From Lachnospiraceae bacterium 3-1 (GTDB lineage: Bacteria; Bacillota; Clostridia; Lachnospirales; Lachnospiraceae), in NCBI GenBank assembly GCA_000403255.2, contig KE159571.1:214250-278249 (forward strand): 64,000 bases of DNA. The letters are read 5' to 3'. The translations under genes and the position numbers were made by a program. Below are positions 26,280 to 35,280 of the stretch, one piece after another; positions within the stretch are counted from its first letter, which is position 1; each line of letters begins with the position of its first letter. The notes under the pieces were generated by a model. That model had not been told where the DNA came from and searched no databases. It saw only the letters and a program-made list of their open reading frames with translations.

Positions 26280-26966
26280 ATGAACGGAATATTATATGGA
26301 GCAGGGGTTGGCCCTGGAGACCCAGAGCTTATGACATTAAAGGTTGTGAGACTAATCAAGGAAAATGACATTATCGCCTTACCGGGAAGTAACCCTAAGG
26401 AAACTGTGGCATACAAGATTGCAGTAGCTGCAGTCCCAGATCTTAAGGAAAAGCAATTACTCCCTGTTTATATGCCTATGACCCATGACAAAGAAGAACA
26501 AAAAAGATGTCACAGAAAAGGCGCAGATCTTGTAGAAACCTATTTAAAACAAGGAAAAAATGTTGTGTTTCTCACCTTGGGAGACTCTTCTGTTTATTCT
26601 ACCTTTGCATATATCCAGCAAATTGTAGAAGCAGATGGATTCCACACGCAATTAATCAGCGGAATTCCCTCTTTTTGCGCTGCTGCAGCAAGAATGAATA
26701 TTCCCTTGGCCCTTTGGAATGAACAGATTCATATTCTTCCAGCAGTCCATAATTTATCAGAAACCCTACCAGATTCTGGGACTTGTGTTCTGATGAAATC
26801 AGGAAGTAAAATGAGCCAGGTGAAAGAAATTTTAAAAAGAAGCGGACGGGAAGCAGTTATGATAGAAAATTGCGGGACAAGCAAGGAACATGTCTATTTT
26901 CATGTAGATGAAATACCCGACACCGCAGGCTACTATTCCCTGATTATCTCAAAAGAAGCGGAGTAA
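26280..26966 (+). CDS. cbiL: Cobalt-precorrin-2 C20-methyltransferase
   Basis: SAM-dependent methylase acting right after cobalt insertion. The N-terminal YGAGVGPGDPELMTLKVVRL, LTLGDSSVYSTFAYIQQIVE and ISGIPSFCAAAARMNIPLA blocks are typical of CbiL/CobI. 228 residues, normal length. The ATG follows AAAGAGG. It is separated from the previous gene by 57 bp. Confidence 0.94.
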   Translation: MNGILYGAGVGPGDPELMTLKVVRLIKENDIIALPGSNPKETVAYKIAVAAVPDLKEKQLLPVYMPMTHDKEEQKRCHRKGADLVETYLKQGKNVVFLTLGDSSVYSTFAYIQQIVEADGFHTQLISGIPSFCAAAARMNIPLALWNEQIHILPAVHNLSETLPDSGTCVLMKSGSKMSQVKEILKRSGREAVMIENCGTSKEHVYFHVDEIPDTAGYYSLIISKEAE

Positions 26967-26968
26967 TT

Positions 26969-27808
26969 ATGATTGTTTTAAAAAATTTGACAAAAAAGTT
27001 CGATCAGTTTACAGCCGTAGATTCCATCAATCTGACCATTGAAACAGGAGAATTTTTTGGATTGCTAGGCTTAAACGGAGCAGGAAAGACTACCACAATC
27101 GGTATGCTCTCAACCCTGCTTCTTCCAACCCAAGGTGAAATTTTTGTAAATGGGGAGCTGCTTACAAGACAAAGAACTGACTTAAAACGAAAAATCAGCG
27201 TGATTACCCAGGAATATTCCATGCGCCAAGATATGAATATGAACGAAATTATGGAATACCAGGGCCGTCTCTACTACATGCCCAAAAAAGAAATCCGAAG
27301 AAAAACCGAAGAGCTATTAGAATTCTGTGGTCTTATTAACGATCGGAAGAAAACAGTCCGAAAATTATCAGGAGGAATGAAACGAAAACTTATGGTATGC
27401 AGGGCCTTGCTAACCGATCCAGAGATTTTGCTGCTGGATGAACCAACGGCTGGAATGGACGCCGTATCCCGAAGGCAAATGTGGAACCTGCTTCGGCAGT
27501 TAAACGAAAAAAAGCTAACCATCCTCTTAACCACACATTATATGGAGGAAGCAGAAAACCTATGCGCCAGAGTAGCAATGATGAACCATGGAAAGATAGA
27601 AGAAATCAATACTCCCAGAAATTTTATTGATGAATTGGGACAATTTGCAATGGATGAAACCACAGAATCCAAAACTATAACACATTACTTCCATACAAAA
27701 GAGGAAGCTTTGGCGCTTGCAGCCCAAACAAACGCCAATTTCCAGTTGCGGGATACTACATTGGAGGATGTGTTTGTGGAACGGGCAAAAAAAGATGAAG
27801 ACAGGTGA
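26969..27808 (+). CDS. ABC-2-type transporter ATP-binding protein
   Basis: ATPase of the DrrA/ABC-2 class. Walker A is LNGAGKTTTIGML, signature LSGGMKRKLMVCRAL, Walker B ILLLDEPTAGMDAV and the switch His is in LTTHYMEEAE. 279 residues. It overlaps the permease gene by 4 bp and starts 2 bp after cbiL. This class is most often an exporter or channel-type transporter, so its place in a B12 operon is unusual. Its cargo (heme, corrinoid or metal) cannot be read from sequence. Confidence 0.9.
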   Translation: MIVLKNLTKKFDQFTAVDSINLTIETGEFFGLLGLNGAGKTTTIGMLSTLLLPTQGEIFVNGELLTRQRTDLKRKISVITQEYSMRQDMNMNEIMEYQGRLYYMPKKEIRRKTEELLEFCGLINDRKKTVRKLSGGMKRKLMVCRALLTDPEILLLDEPTAGMDAVSRRQMWNLLRQLNEKKLTILLTTHYMEEAENLCARVAMMNHGKIEEINTPRNFIDELGQFAMDETTESKTITHYFHTKEEALALAAQTNANFQLRDTTLEDVFVERAKKDEDR

Positions 27809-28545
27809 AAAAGATGGGAATCATTACAATTTTATGGGAAAAATGGGTGGAATTTCGCAGAGATTTTTATAAAATTACATTAGCTGCCATGATTGCACCC
27901 TTAATGTATCTTTTGGTATTTGGACTGGGAATCCAAACCATGTCGCATGGAAAGCCTTATCTTCATTATTTGATTCCAGGCGTAATATCTTTGACCACAA
28001 TGAATGGAAGCTTTAATGCAATTGCACAAAACCTCAATGTCCAAAGGCTCTATGAAAAAGCCTTTGACCAGATTATGATTTCACCTACACCATTGTGGCA
28101 GTTTATGATTGGCCAGATCCTTGCAGGTTCTTTTCGGGGTCTCTATGCAGGGGCCATAATTTTACTGCTGGTAGCTCCAATACACACGGGCCTTATTTTT
28201 AACGGATTTTCCTTTTTTATCTTGTTTTTAAATGGAGCTGTATTTTCAGCTCTTGGTGTAGTCGTTTCCTTTTTGGCAAGGAACCATGCAGATGTGCCAA
28301 GATTTTCTAATTATTTTATTATGCCCATGGCCTATTTATGCAATACATTTTTTTCAACGGAAAATATGCCCAAGGGAATTCGGGACGCCATCGGTATTTT
28401 GCCATTATCAGAAACCAGTGGCATGGTAAGAAACATTGCCTATGGGGAGCCGTGGAATCCCTCAGGGATTTTGGTACTCCTTGTTTATCTCTTTAGCCTT
28501 TGGGCCATTGGATTATGGTTTGTTTACCGGAAACAAAATCTTTAA
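27805..28545 (+). CDS. ABC-2-type transporter permease
   Basis: Membrane partner of the preceding ATPase, 246 residues with about six hydrophobic segments and the DrrB/NodJ-like order (LMYLLVFGLGIQTM, then FDQIMISPTPLWQFMIGQIL, then the RFSNYFIMPMAYLCNTFFS region). GTG start overlapping the ATPase stop. The next gene encodes a membrane-anchored Shp/NEAT-like protein, so the three may work as one unit at the cell surface. Confidence 0.88.
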   Translation: MKKMGIITILWEKWVEFRRDFYKITLAAMIAPLMYLLVFGLGIQTMSHGKPYLHYLIPGVISLTTMNGSFNAIAQNLNVQRLYEKAFDQIMISPTPLWQFMIGQILAGSFRGLYAGAIILLLVAPIHTGLIFNGFSFFILFLNGAVFSALGVVVSFLARNHADVPRFSNYFIMPMAYLCNTFFSTENMPKGIRDAIGILPLSETSGMVRNIAYGEPWNPSGILVLLVYLFSLWAIGLWFVYRKQNL

Positions 28546-28562
28546 TAGGAGCGGAAAAGGGT

Positions 28563-29099
28563 ATGTTTAAAAAAGTGTATATAGAACAAAAGAAAAACAG
28601 CAAAGGAAGTATTAAAAAAGCTGTATTTATATTGCTGACGCTCCTGTCAACGGCATTTTTGTGTGGGTTTCAAATGAAGGATGGGACATACAGTGTGTCT
28701 GTAGATATCAGTGGCGGCAGCGGAAAAGCCTCTGTTACATCTCCCACACTTCTAACGGTTGAGAATGGAACACCAATTGCCAGAATTCAGTGGAGCAGCG
28801 CCAATTATGATTATATGATCGTAGATGGTGTTACGTATTATAATCAGAGTGAAGAAGGCATGCATTCCGTCTTTGAAATACCAGTTCTTTGCTGGGATCA
28901 GGAAATGGATGTGATTGCAGATACAACCGCTATGGGACATCCTGTAGAAGTTAATTATCAATTTTTCTTTTACCAGGATTCCATCGGAAGTAAAAACGAA
29001 TTGCCTCAGGAGGCAGCAAAGAGAGTTTTGTTTGTAGCTTTTGCAATTATTGTAATCGGCGGTCTGCTGAATTATATATTGAAAAAGAAAAATTCATAA
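28563..29099 (+). CDS. Membrane-anchored Shp/NEAT-like domain protein
   Basis: About 178 residues: an N-terminal signal or anchor segment (VFILLTLLSTAFLCGFQ), one extracytoplasmic beta-rich domain, and a C-terminal membrane helix (FVAFAIIVIGGLLNYIL) followed by a Lys-rich end. The domain (KDGTYSVSVDISGGSGKASV, NYDYMIVDGVTYY, DVIADTTAMGHPVEVNY) is clearly homologous to the second domain of the lipoprotein at 7721-9772. This fold type usually binds heme by a Tyr or Met axial ligand; Tyr and Met candidates are present. A surface relay for a tetrapyrrole is the likeliest role, by inference. Confidence 0.7.
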   Translation: MFKKVYIEQKKNSKGSIKKAVFILLTLLSTAFLCGFQMKDGTYSVSVDISGGSGKASVTSPTLLTVENGTPIARIQWSSANYDYMIVDGVTYYNQSEEGMHSVFEIPVLCWDQEMDVIADTTAMGHPVEVNYQFFFYQDSIGSKNELPQEAAKRVLFVAFAIIVIGGLLNYILKKKNS

Positions 29100-29142
29100 C
29101 AAAAACAATTTTCAAACATGTTTCAGAAAAAGGAGAAGGCTT

Positions 29143-30369
29143 ATGGAGTTTGGAGTTGTGGGGATAAATTATAAAAAGGCACAGCTTGATGTCAGGGATA
29201 AAACATCTTTCACAGACGGGATGAAACTGGATTTTTTGGAGAAAGCAGCATCCATAGGAGTGGAACAGATGATGATTCTCTCCACCTGTAACCGAAGTGA
29301 AGTATACTATTTTTGTGAACAGGAAAAACAGCGGATACAGATACAAACCATTTATGAAGAAATGTTTCCAGGCGTATGTCTGGACCAATATCTGATTACG
29401 CTGTTTGGAAAAGAGGCCATTGCCTATCTGTTTCGAATTGCGGCAGGGCTTGAGTCTCTTGTGTTAGGAGAAAATCAAATTTTAGGACAGGTGAAAGAAG
29501 CCTTGGAATATTCCGTAACCATGGGGCATAGCGGAAAAGAACTGAATAAAATTGTAAGGGATGCCGTAACCTGCGCCAAAAAGATACAGACAAAATTAAA
29601 AATCAGCGAAAAGCCGCTCTCTGTCAGCTATGTAGGCATTCAAAGGCTCAATGAAGTCTGTGGAATTGCAGGAAAAAATGTCTTAGTCATTGGAAGCGGA
29701 AAAACGGCAACACTGGCATTGAAATACATATTTGAGTATCAGGCAAAACATGTAACTGCCTGCAGCCGGAATTACGCCCATGCCAGATTGCTTCGGGAAG
29801 AATTTCCAACCATCCAACTGATTCCTTATGAAGAACGATATGGTGTGATGGAGGAATGCGATATTGTGATTTCTGCCACTGCTTCCCCCCATCTGGTGGT
29901 AAGAAGAGACGGTTTTTCTCCAACCAGCCCTTTGGTCTTTTTAGACCTGGCAACTCCAAGGGATATTGACATGGCATTTGCAAAAGAACCATTGGTAGAA
30001 TTAATCAATTTAGATGAACTACAAACAATCGTAAAAGAGAACGAAGAGGAACGCAAGAAGCTGGTGAAGGAAGGAAGAAAATTGATTGAGGAGGATTTAG
30101 AAGAAACCATGAACTGGTTCCTTTCCAGCCGCATGGACCCTACCATCGCATCCTTACAACAAAGATGCAATACCATTGTGGAAGACAGTTACGGATATTT
30201 AAACCGGAAAATGGAACTCAATCAGAGGGAACAGAAGCTCTTGCGAAAAGTGCTAAATGCCTCTCTACAACGACTGCTGCGAGAACCCATCCGAGAATTA
30301 AAGCACTTAAATACAAAAGATGAGCAGGAAGAATTTAAGAAACTGGTAGAACAACTATTTCAAATTTAG
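29143..30369 (+). CDS. hemA: Glutamyl-tRNA reductase
   Basis: Reduces glutamyl-tRNA to glutamate-1-semialdehyde, the first tetrapyrrole-specific step of the C5 route. The nucleophile is C49 in ILSTCNRSEVYY; ESLVLGENQILGQVKEA and VIGSGKTATLAL (NADPH domain) follow, with a C-terminal dimerisation helix. 408 residues. AGGAGAAGG precedes the ATG. Placing hemA in the B12 operon lets precursor supply follow the riboswitch. The partner hemL and hemB are not in the window. Confidence 0.95.
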   Translation: MEFGVVGINYKKAQLDVRDKTSFTDGMKLDFLEKAASIGVEQMMILSTCNRSEVYYFCEQEKQRIQIQTIYEEMFPGVCLDQYLITLFGKEAIAYLFRIAAGLESLVLGENQILGQVKEALEYSVTMGHSGKELNKIVRDAVTCAKKIQTKLKISEKPLSVSYVGIQRLNEVCGIAGKNVLVIGSGKTATLALKYIFEYQAKHVTACSRNYAHARLLREEFPTIQLIPYEERYGVMEECDIVISATASPHLVVRRDGFSPTSPLVFLDLATPRDIDMAFAKEPLVELINLDELQTIVKENEEERKKLVKEGRKLIEEDLEETMNWFLSSRMDPTIASLQQRCNTIVEDSYGYLNRKMELNQREQKLLRKVLNASLQRLLREPIRELKHLNTKDEQEEFKKLVEQLFQI

Positions 30370-30384
30370 TATGGGAGACAGACT

Positions 30385-32760
30385 ATGAAGTATATCATTG
30401 GAACAAGAAAATCCAAGCTGGCCATGGCACAGGCAAATTTTGTCTGCAAAACATTGAAGCAATCCTATCCAGAAGATGAGTTTATTATTCAGATTGTACA
30501 GACAAAAGGCGATTTGATTCTGGATCGTCCATTGCACGAGATTGGCGATAAGGGCTTATTTGTAAAGGAAATTGAAGAGAGAATTTTAAGCCATGAAATA
30601 GACATTGGCGTCCACAGTATGAAAGATATGCCGGCATTTCCAGCCTCCGGCCTTATCTTTAGCAAACCATGGAAACGGGAGGACCCCAGAGATGTCTTGA
30701 TTTTGCGTGAGAAAAACTCCTTGGAAGAACTGGCCCCTGGTTCTGTCATTGGCACTGGAAGCAAACGTCGGGAATTTCAATTAAAACAGCTACGGCCAGA
30801 TTTAACAGTCATAAATATCCGTGGAAATATTGATACCAGACTTCGGAAAATGGAAGAACAAAAGCTAGATGGTATTGTATTGGCAGCCGCAGGCTTGCAT
30901 CGTCTTGGTATGCAGGAGAGAATAACAATGTATTTTGATGGAAACCAAATGATTTCCGCTCCTGCCCAGGGAGCTCTTGCATTGGAGATCCGAGAAGGAG
31001 AAGAAAAAATCCTTGGAATGCTGGATGCTTTTGCAGACGAGGAAACCGCAAACCAGATCGAAGCAGAACGAGGCTTTTTACAAGAAATTGGCGGAGACTG
31101 CCATATTCCGGTAGGAGCTGTCTGTAAAAAGTTAAAAGACGAAACTTATGAGCTGTATACCATGTTTGGGAATGAAACAGGAAGCAGACAGGCATATGCC
31201 GTTGTACAGGGCGCCAAGCCAAGTGAACTTGCAAAAAAAGCTGCAACGCAAATACGCCAGCAAATGGCAGGGTTTGTTTCCCTGGTAGGGGCAGGACCGG
31301 GGGATGCCAAGCTCATTACCTTGCGAGGACAAAAGGCCATTCAGGAAGCAGATTGTATCGTATACGACAGACTTTCTTCCCCAGAGCTGTTACATGAGGC
31401 AAAGCCAGGATGTGAATTTATCTATGTGGGAAAAGCGAGCCATAACCACACCATGAAGCAATCAGAGATTAACAAGCTGCTGGTACAAATGAGTATGAAA
31501 TATGAAAAAACAGTCCGCTTAAAAGGCGGTGACGTCTATGTATTCGGCCGTGGCGGTGAGGAGGGATTGTATTTACGAGAAAAGGGTGTTCCCTTTGAAA
31601 TTATTCCTGGAATCAGCTCTGCTATTGCAGGGCTTGCTTATGCTGGAATTCCCATCACCCATCGTGGCATTGCTCAGGGCTTCCGGGTGGTAACAGCCCA
31701 CGATAAAGACGATAAATTAGCAGATATTGACTTTGCATCTATGGCCACAGGAAAAGAAACCTGTGTATTTCTGATGGGATTTAGCAAAGTAAAAGAAATT
31801 TCTGAAAAACTAATGGAAGCAGGGATGCTGCCTCATACAAAAGCAGCCGTAATTTCCTGTGCAGCTACACCAGAACAAAAAACCTGCGTATCTGATTTGG
31901 CACATATTGCAGATGACGTCAAAGAGTCCCATCTGACTTCACCAGCAATTATTGTAGTAGGAGATGTGATTGCCCTTCGGGAAAAACTTGATTTCTTTGA
32001 AAGCCGCCCTCTATTTGGAAAACGGTATCTTCTTCCAGCAATTGGAGAGAAATCCACCAAATTGGGAGAGCTTTTACAAAAACAGGGAGCTTACGTAAAA
32101 GAGATACAAGTAGGACAAATTGTAAATCAGGAAATTCCATTTACTGCAGATGAATTAAAGGCCGTTGATTGGATGATCTTTACCAGTAAAAACGGGGTAA
32201 ATGCATTTTTCTCCAGCATGTCCTCCAGTAAACTTGATGTGCGAAATCTGGCTGAATGTAAAATTGCAGCCATCGGAGATAAAACCTCAGAGCTTTTAAA
32301 AAGCTACGGAATTTATCCAGATTTAATTCCAAAGGAATTTCATAGTGATGCCCTTACCCAAGAATTAAGAAAGGTATTGGGCAAAGAAGAAAAAGTCTGG
32401 TATTTTAAGGCAAAAAATGCAGATGATCACTTGAAAAAATCTCTGCAAGGATACTGCAAATTTGAAGAAATTATTGTTTATGAAAACAAGAGCGTGTCAC
32501 TGGAGCAAAAAGAATTCCCAGATATCAAAGATTATGATGGCGTAATCTTTACCTGCGCTTCTTCTGCCACCCGGTTGATACAAAAATCAGGAAAAGAATG
32601 GGGAAGCTCCGTGGCATCTTACAGCATTGGACCAAAAACTACCGAATGTTTAAAGAAGCTTGGGATAGAAAACATACAAGAAGCAAAGAGAGCAGATTAT
32701 GACGCATTATGTGAATTGATCTGCTGTTCCTGTGGACAGTCCCATACAAATATGGTATGA
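30385..32760 (+). CDS. HemC-CobA-HemD fusion: hydroxymethylbilane synthase, uroporphyrinogen-III methyltransferase and uroporphyrinogen-III synthase
   Basis: A 791-residue chain covering three consecutive steps from porphobilinogen to precorrin-2. Residues 1-290 are porphobilinogen deaminase (IGTRKSKLAMAQA; dipyrromethane cofactor cysteine C239 in GGDCHIPVGA). About 295-535 are the SAM methylase (SLVGAGPGDAKLITLRG, RLKGGDVYVFGRGGEE, IPGISSAIAGLAYAGIPITH). About 544-791 are HemD (IFTSKNGVNAFFSSM, FTCASSATRLI). CobA-HemD fusions are common in Clostridia; all three together should channel unstable intermediates. A precorrin-2 dehydrogenase (CysG-N/SirC) is not seen nearby. Confidence 0.94.
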   Translation: MKYIIGTRKSKLAMAQANFVCKTLKQSYPEDEFIIQIVQTKGDLILDRPLHEIGDKGLFVKEIEERILSHEIDIGVHSMKDMPAFPASGLIFSKPWKREDPRDVLILREKNSLEELAPGSVIGTGSKRREFQLKQLRPDLTVINIRGNIDTRLRKMEEQKLDGIVLAAAGLHRLGMQERITMYFDGNQMISAPAQGALALEIREGEEKILGMLDAFADEETANQIEAERGFLQEIGGDCHIPVGAVCKKLKDETYELYTMFGNETGSRQAYAVVQGAKPSELAKKAATQIRQQMAGFVSLVGAGPGDAKLITLRGQKAIQEADCIVYDRLSSPELLHEAKPGCEFIYVGKASHNHTMKQSEINKLLVQMSMKYEKTVRLKGGDVYVFGRGGEEGLYLREKGVPFEIIPGISSAIAGLAYAGIPITHRGIAQGFRVVTAHDKDDKLADIDFASMATGKETCVFLMGFSKVKEISEKLMEAGMLPHTKAAVISCAATPEQKTCVSDLAHIADDVKESHLTSPAIIVVGDVIALREKLDFFESRPLFGKRYLLPAIGEKSTKLGELLQKQGAYVKEIQVGQIVNQEIPFTADELKAVDWMIFTSKNGVNAFFSSMSSSKLDVRNLAECKIAAIGDKTSELLKSYGIYPDLIPKEFHSDALTQELRKVLGKEEKVWYFKAKNADDHLKKSLQGYCKFEEIIVYENKSVSLEQKEFPDIKDYDGVIFTCASSATRLIQKSGKEWGSSVASYSIGPKTTECLKKLGIENIQEAKRADYDALCELICCSCGQSHTNMV

Positions 32761-32804
32761 TTTTACCAGACAAAACAAGTGATTCTACATAATGAGGTAT
32801 CCTT

Positions 32805-33770
32805 ATGAACAATTATACCTTTCTTCAGACAATGAACAGAGGCCGTCACCCACAAGATGCAGGCATTGAGGAAAGCTCCTATTGTATTTTTTCCTGCCCG
32901 ATCGAAGATTCCATTGTGCGCCAGCGGATTTTTGGGGATGAATCTTCCCTAACCCTGGAGCTCAACTACGGGGAAGGAGATGTAATCAACGATCTTCGTC
33001 TTCGTCAAGATGGAACAAATCTGGTACTGGAGGAATCCCAAACAGGCTTGTTTCAGGCTTTCCTGGCAGACAAAGACGTCAAATATATTGGTCAGGCTTA
33101 CATGTATGCTCTCCTGTTTAAAATCGCTAATCTGAATGAATTAATTGAATACAGTATCAAGGATATGAAGGTTCTGGAAGATTCGTTAGATAACCGCATT
33201 GACAACAGTGGCACATATGAAATTCTTGATTTTCGCCGCCGTTACACAGAATACGGTAACCAGATCATTGCCCTGAAGGAAATTATTACCCGTATCGACA
33301 AAGGCTACTACCCGATACAAATGCAAAACAGCTACGTACTACAAGGACAGATGGCATTGGATTTTCGTTTTCTGGAAGAGCGTTATGAACTCAATAAGAA
33401 TACAATTATCAAAGATTTAGACACCTATACCTCCATTGTCAACAACAACCTAAGCCGCAACACAAGACTTTTAACTTTGGTTTCCCTTGGAGCTGTATCA
33501 TTAAACTTTATGTTTGGAAGCCTATTGGCAGTCAGCCCGGCAATTGGTGTCACAGGCGGACTTCTCATTGGCGGATTAACTGCAGGAGCTGCTGTTTTAT
33601 ATCGCACCAATGGCAGTCGGCGTTTCCCACAGCTTCACGACAGCCATATACTTTCAGACGCCTTGGAAGAAAAACCTGCCAACCGCCCATATCCTTTGGA
33701 AGATCAGCAGGAAACATCTGCACCTTTGGAAAAATCCAAAGAAGCTGCTACAAACTCTACAGAGCATTAA
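32805..33770 (+). CDS. CorA-like membrane protein lacking the GMN motif
   Basis: A 321-residue protein with a long, charged, largely helical N-terminal region and two hydrophobic segments near residues 222-266 (LLTLVSLGAVSLNFMFGSLL and the IGVTGGLLIGGLTAGA stretch). The DTYTSIVNNNLSRNTRLLTL segment before the first helix resembles the end of the CorA cytoplasmic domain, but the GMN selectivity motif is absent. It is the last gene of the B12 operon, 44 bp after the hemC fusion, so a link to cobalt or Mg2+ movement is tempting but unproven. The C-terminal 40 residues are acidic and low in complexity. Confidence 0.6.
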   Translation: MNNYTFLQTMNRGRHPQDAGIEESSYCIFSCPIEDSIVRQRIFGDESSLTLELNYGEGDVINDLRLRQDGTNLVLEESQTGLFQAFLADKDVKYIGQAYMYALLFKIANLNELIEYSIKDMKVLEDSLDNRIDNSGTYEILDFRRRYTEYGNQIIALKEIITRIDKGYYPIQMQNSYVLQGQMALDFRFLEERYELNKNTIIKDLDTYTSIVNNNLSRNTRLLTLVSLGAVSLNFMFGSLLAVSPAIGVTGGLLIGGLTAGAAVLYRTNGSRRFPQLHDSHILSDALEEKPANRPYPLEDQQETSAPLEKSKEAATNSTEH

Positions 33771-33785
33771 GAAGCTGCTCCCACA

Positions 33786-33846
33786 AAAATTCTACAACAT
33801 ATTGTTACAGTAAAACAAATACTTGTCTCATATGTTGTAGAATTTT
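33786..33846. terminator. Bidirectional terminator-like inverted repeat
   Basis: A perfect 17-bp inverted repeat, AAAATTCTACAACATAT (33786-33802) and its complement (33830-33846), with a 27-nt loop. T-rich ends face both ways between the convergent CorA-like and LRR genes. It probably ends the B12 operon and the LRR transcript. The loop is long for a simple terminator. Confidence 0.6.
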
Positions 33847-33896
33847 CTTATGTTGCATTTAGAAAACAATTCAAACAATTTTGTCAGAATATCTCA

Positions 33897-35189
33897 TTAA
33901 GACAGCTTTTTATACACAGCTTCTTTCCCTATCCCTTTCCTTTTCAGCATATTCCTATATGTGTTAAATTTGCTTTTTGGAACCTTTATGGTTGCTTTTT
34001 TATAGATTCCCTTAAATGCATTTGCACCAACCTTGGAAGAAGTTAGTTTTGTAGTTTTTATAATCACTGATTTCAAATTCTTACAGTTATAAAATGCCTG
34101 TTTACCGATACTTTTCACATTTACAGGAATTGTAATGCTTCTTAATCCTGTACATTTATAAAATGCACTAGTTCCAATGGAAGTCACATTTTTGCCGATG
34201 ATAACTTTTTTCAGTCTGCCATTCCCTTTGAACGCTTTGGATGCAATCGCCGTCACCTTATAGGTAATATTATCAATCTTAACTGTTGCTGGAACAGTGA
34301 TAGATGTTTTCACGCCGTTCATAGATTTCTGATAAGTAACTGTGCCGCCTTTTGTTCCTGCCTTCGTCACCTTATACTGTGCCTGGTTTTTGGAATCCAC
34401 CAGGAGATCTCCCTTTGCAGGTATTATCTCATTAAACTGACAGGTATAGGTTCCACCGCGAATACCTCCAACCTTTATATAATAAACTCCAGAAGTCAAC
34501 TCTAATTCCTTACTTATTGTCTTCTCATTCCAACTGTTCATACTATGCAGCTCTGACAGATTTCTATCATACAGATTGCACTGTATAAAATTGTTGGAGC
34601 ATTGAAGGATATATTTATATTTTCTAGCGGAAGAAATTGTCACCTTATACCAGTCCTCTTGATTGGAATTAGTAAGCACACCAGATACCTTACCATTCAT
34701 TCTCAAATTCTGCGGTGAATCATAAGAATCCATTTCTGCCGCTGTCATTCCACTGGTAGAAAAAGAAGTACACAGCTTATAATTTCCACCCCTTCCAAAA
34801 TTGTCGGAAATAGACACATAATATGTGCCTTGGGAAAGCCACTCTGCTATGGAATCCATACGGGGAGATGTTTCACTTCCTTCCAAGGGAGTTGCAGTAT
34901 CAATTTCTTTAAAATTGGAATCATACAGGGTAGCATATATATTTGGCGCATATGCCATTAGCTTTACATCCACTTGTCCTGCTGTTACAATCGTAAACTT
35001 GTAATAATCTGCAGTGTTGGGCCCCAATTCACATTTTCCGCTCCATACTCCATTTGTAGGCAGCGTAGTTGCAGTAGTAAAATCGCCAGCATACGCCGGA
35101 ACTGCCTTTGATGCTGTAATCACCGCCATTACCATTGCCATGTATAAGACAAACCTTTTCCATGCTTTTTCAAATCCTAGTTTTTTCAC
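33897..35189 (-). CDS. Secreted leucine-rich-repeat protein with PPC-like domains
   Basis: About 430 residues. A signal peptide (positively charged start, hydrophobic core, cleavage near VPAYAG, residue 34) is followed by two beta-rich segments similar to bacterial pre-peptidase C-terminal domains (about 35-145 and 150-260). A BspA/LRR_5-type repeat region follows from about 290 (IASKAFKGNGRLKKVIIGKN, VTSIGTSAFYKCTGLRSITI, then VKSIGKQAFYNCKNLKSVII). No LPXTG anchor is seen. The GTG start at 35189 has GGAGGAGAAATCTT upstream. A TATAAT box lies at 35235-35230 on the same strand with a poor -35. Such proteins are usually surface adhesins; this role is inferred. Confidence 0.82.
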   Translation of the reverse strand: MKKLGFEKAWKRFVLYMAMVMAVITASKAVPAYAGDFTTATTLPTNGVWSGKCELGPNTADYYKFTIVTAGQVDVKLMAYAPNIYATLYDSNFKEIDTATPLEGSETSPRMDSIAEWLSQGTYYVSISDNFGRGGNYKLCTSFSTSGMTAAEMDSYDSPQNLRMNGKVSGVLTNSNQEDWYKVTISSARKYKYILQCSNNFIQCNLYDRNLSELHSMNSWNEKTISKELELTSGVYYIKVGGIRGGTYTCQFNEIIPAKGDLLVDSKNQAQYKVTKAGTKGGTVTYQKSMNGVKTSITVPATVKIDNITYKVTAIASKAFKGNGRLKKVIIGKNVTSIGTSAFYKCTGLRSITIPVNVKSIGKQAFYNCKNLKSVIIKTTKLTSSKVGANAFKGIYKKATIKVPKSKFNTYRNMLKRKGIGKEAVYKKLS

Positions 35190-35280
35190 AAGATTTCTCC
35201 TCCTTTTTATGTCTCTTTTATCCTTTGTAATTATACTCCATTCCCATAAAAAAATCTAGTATATTGACCACTTCCACTTG

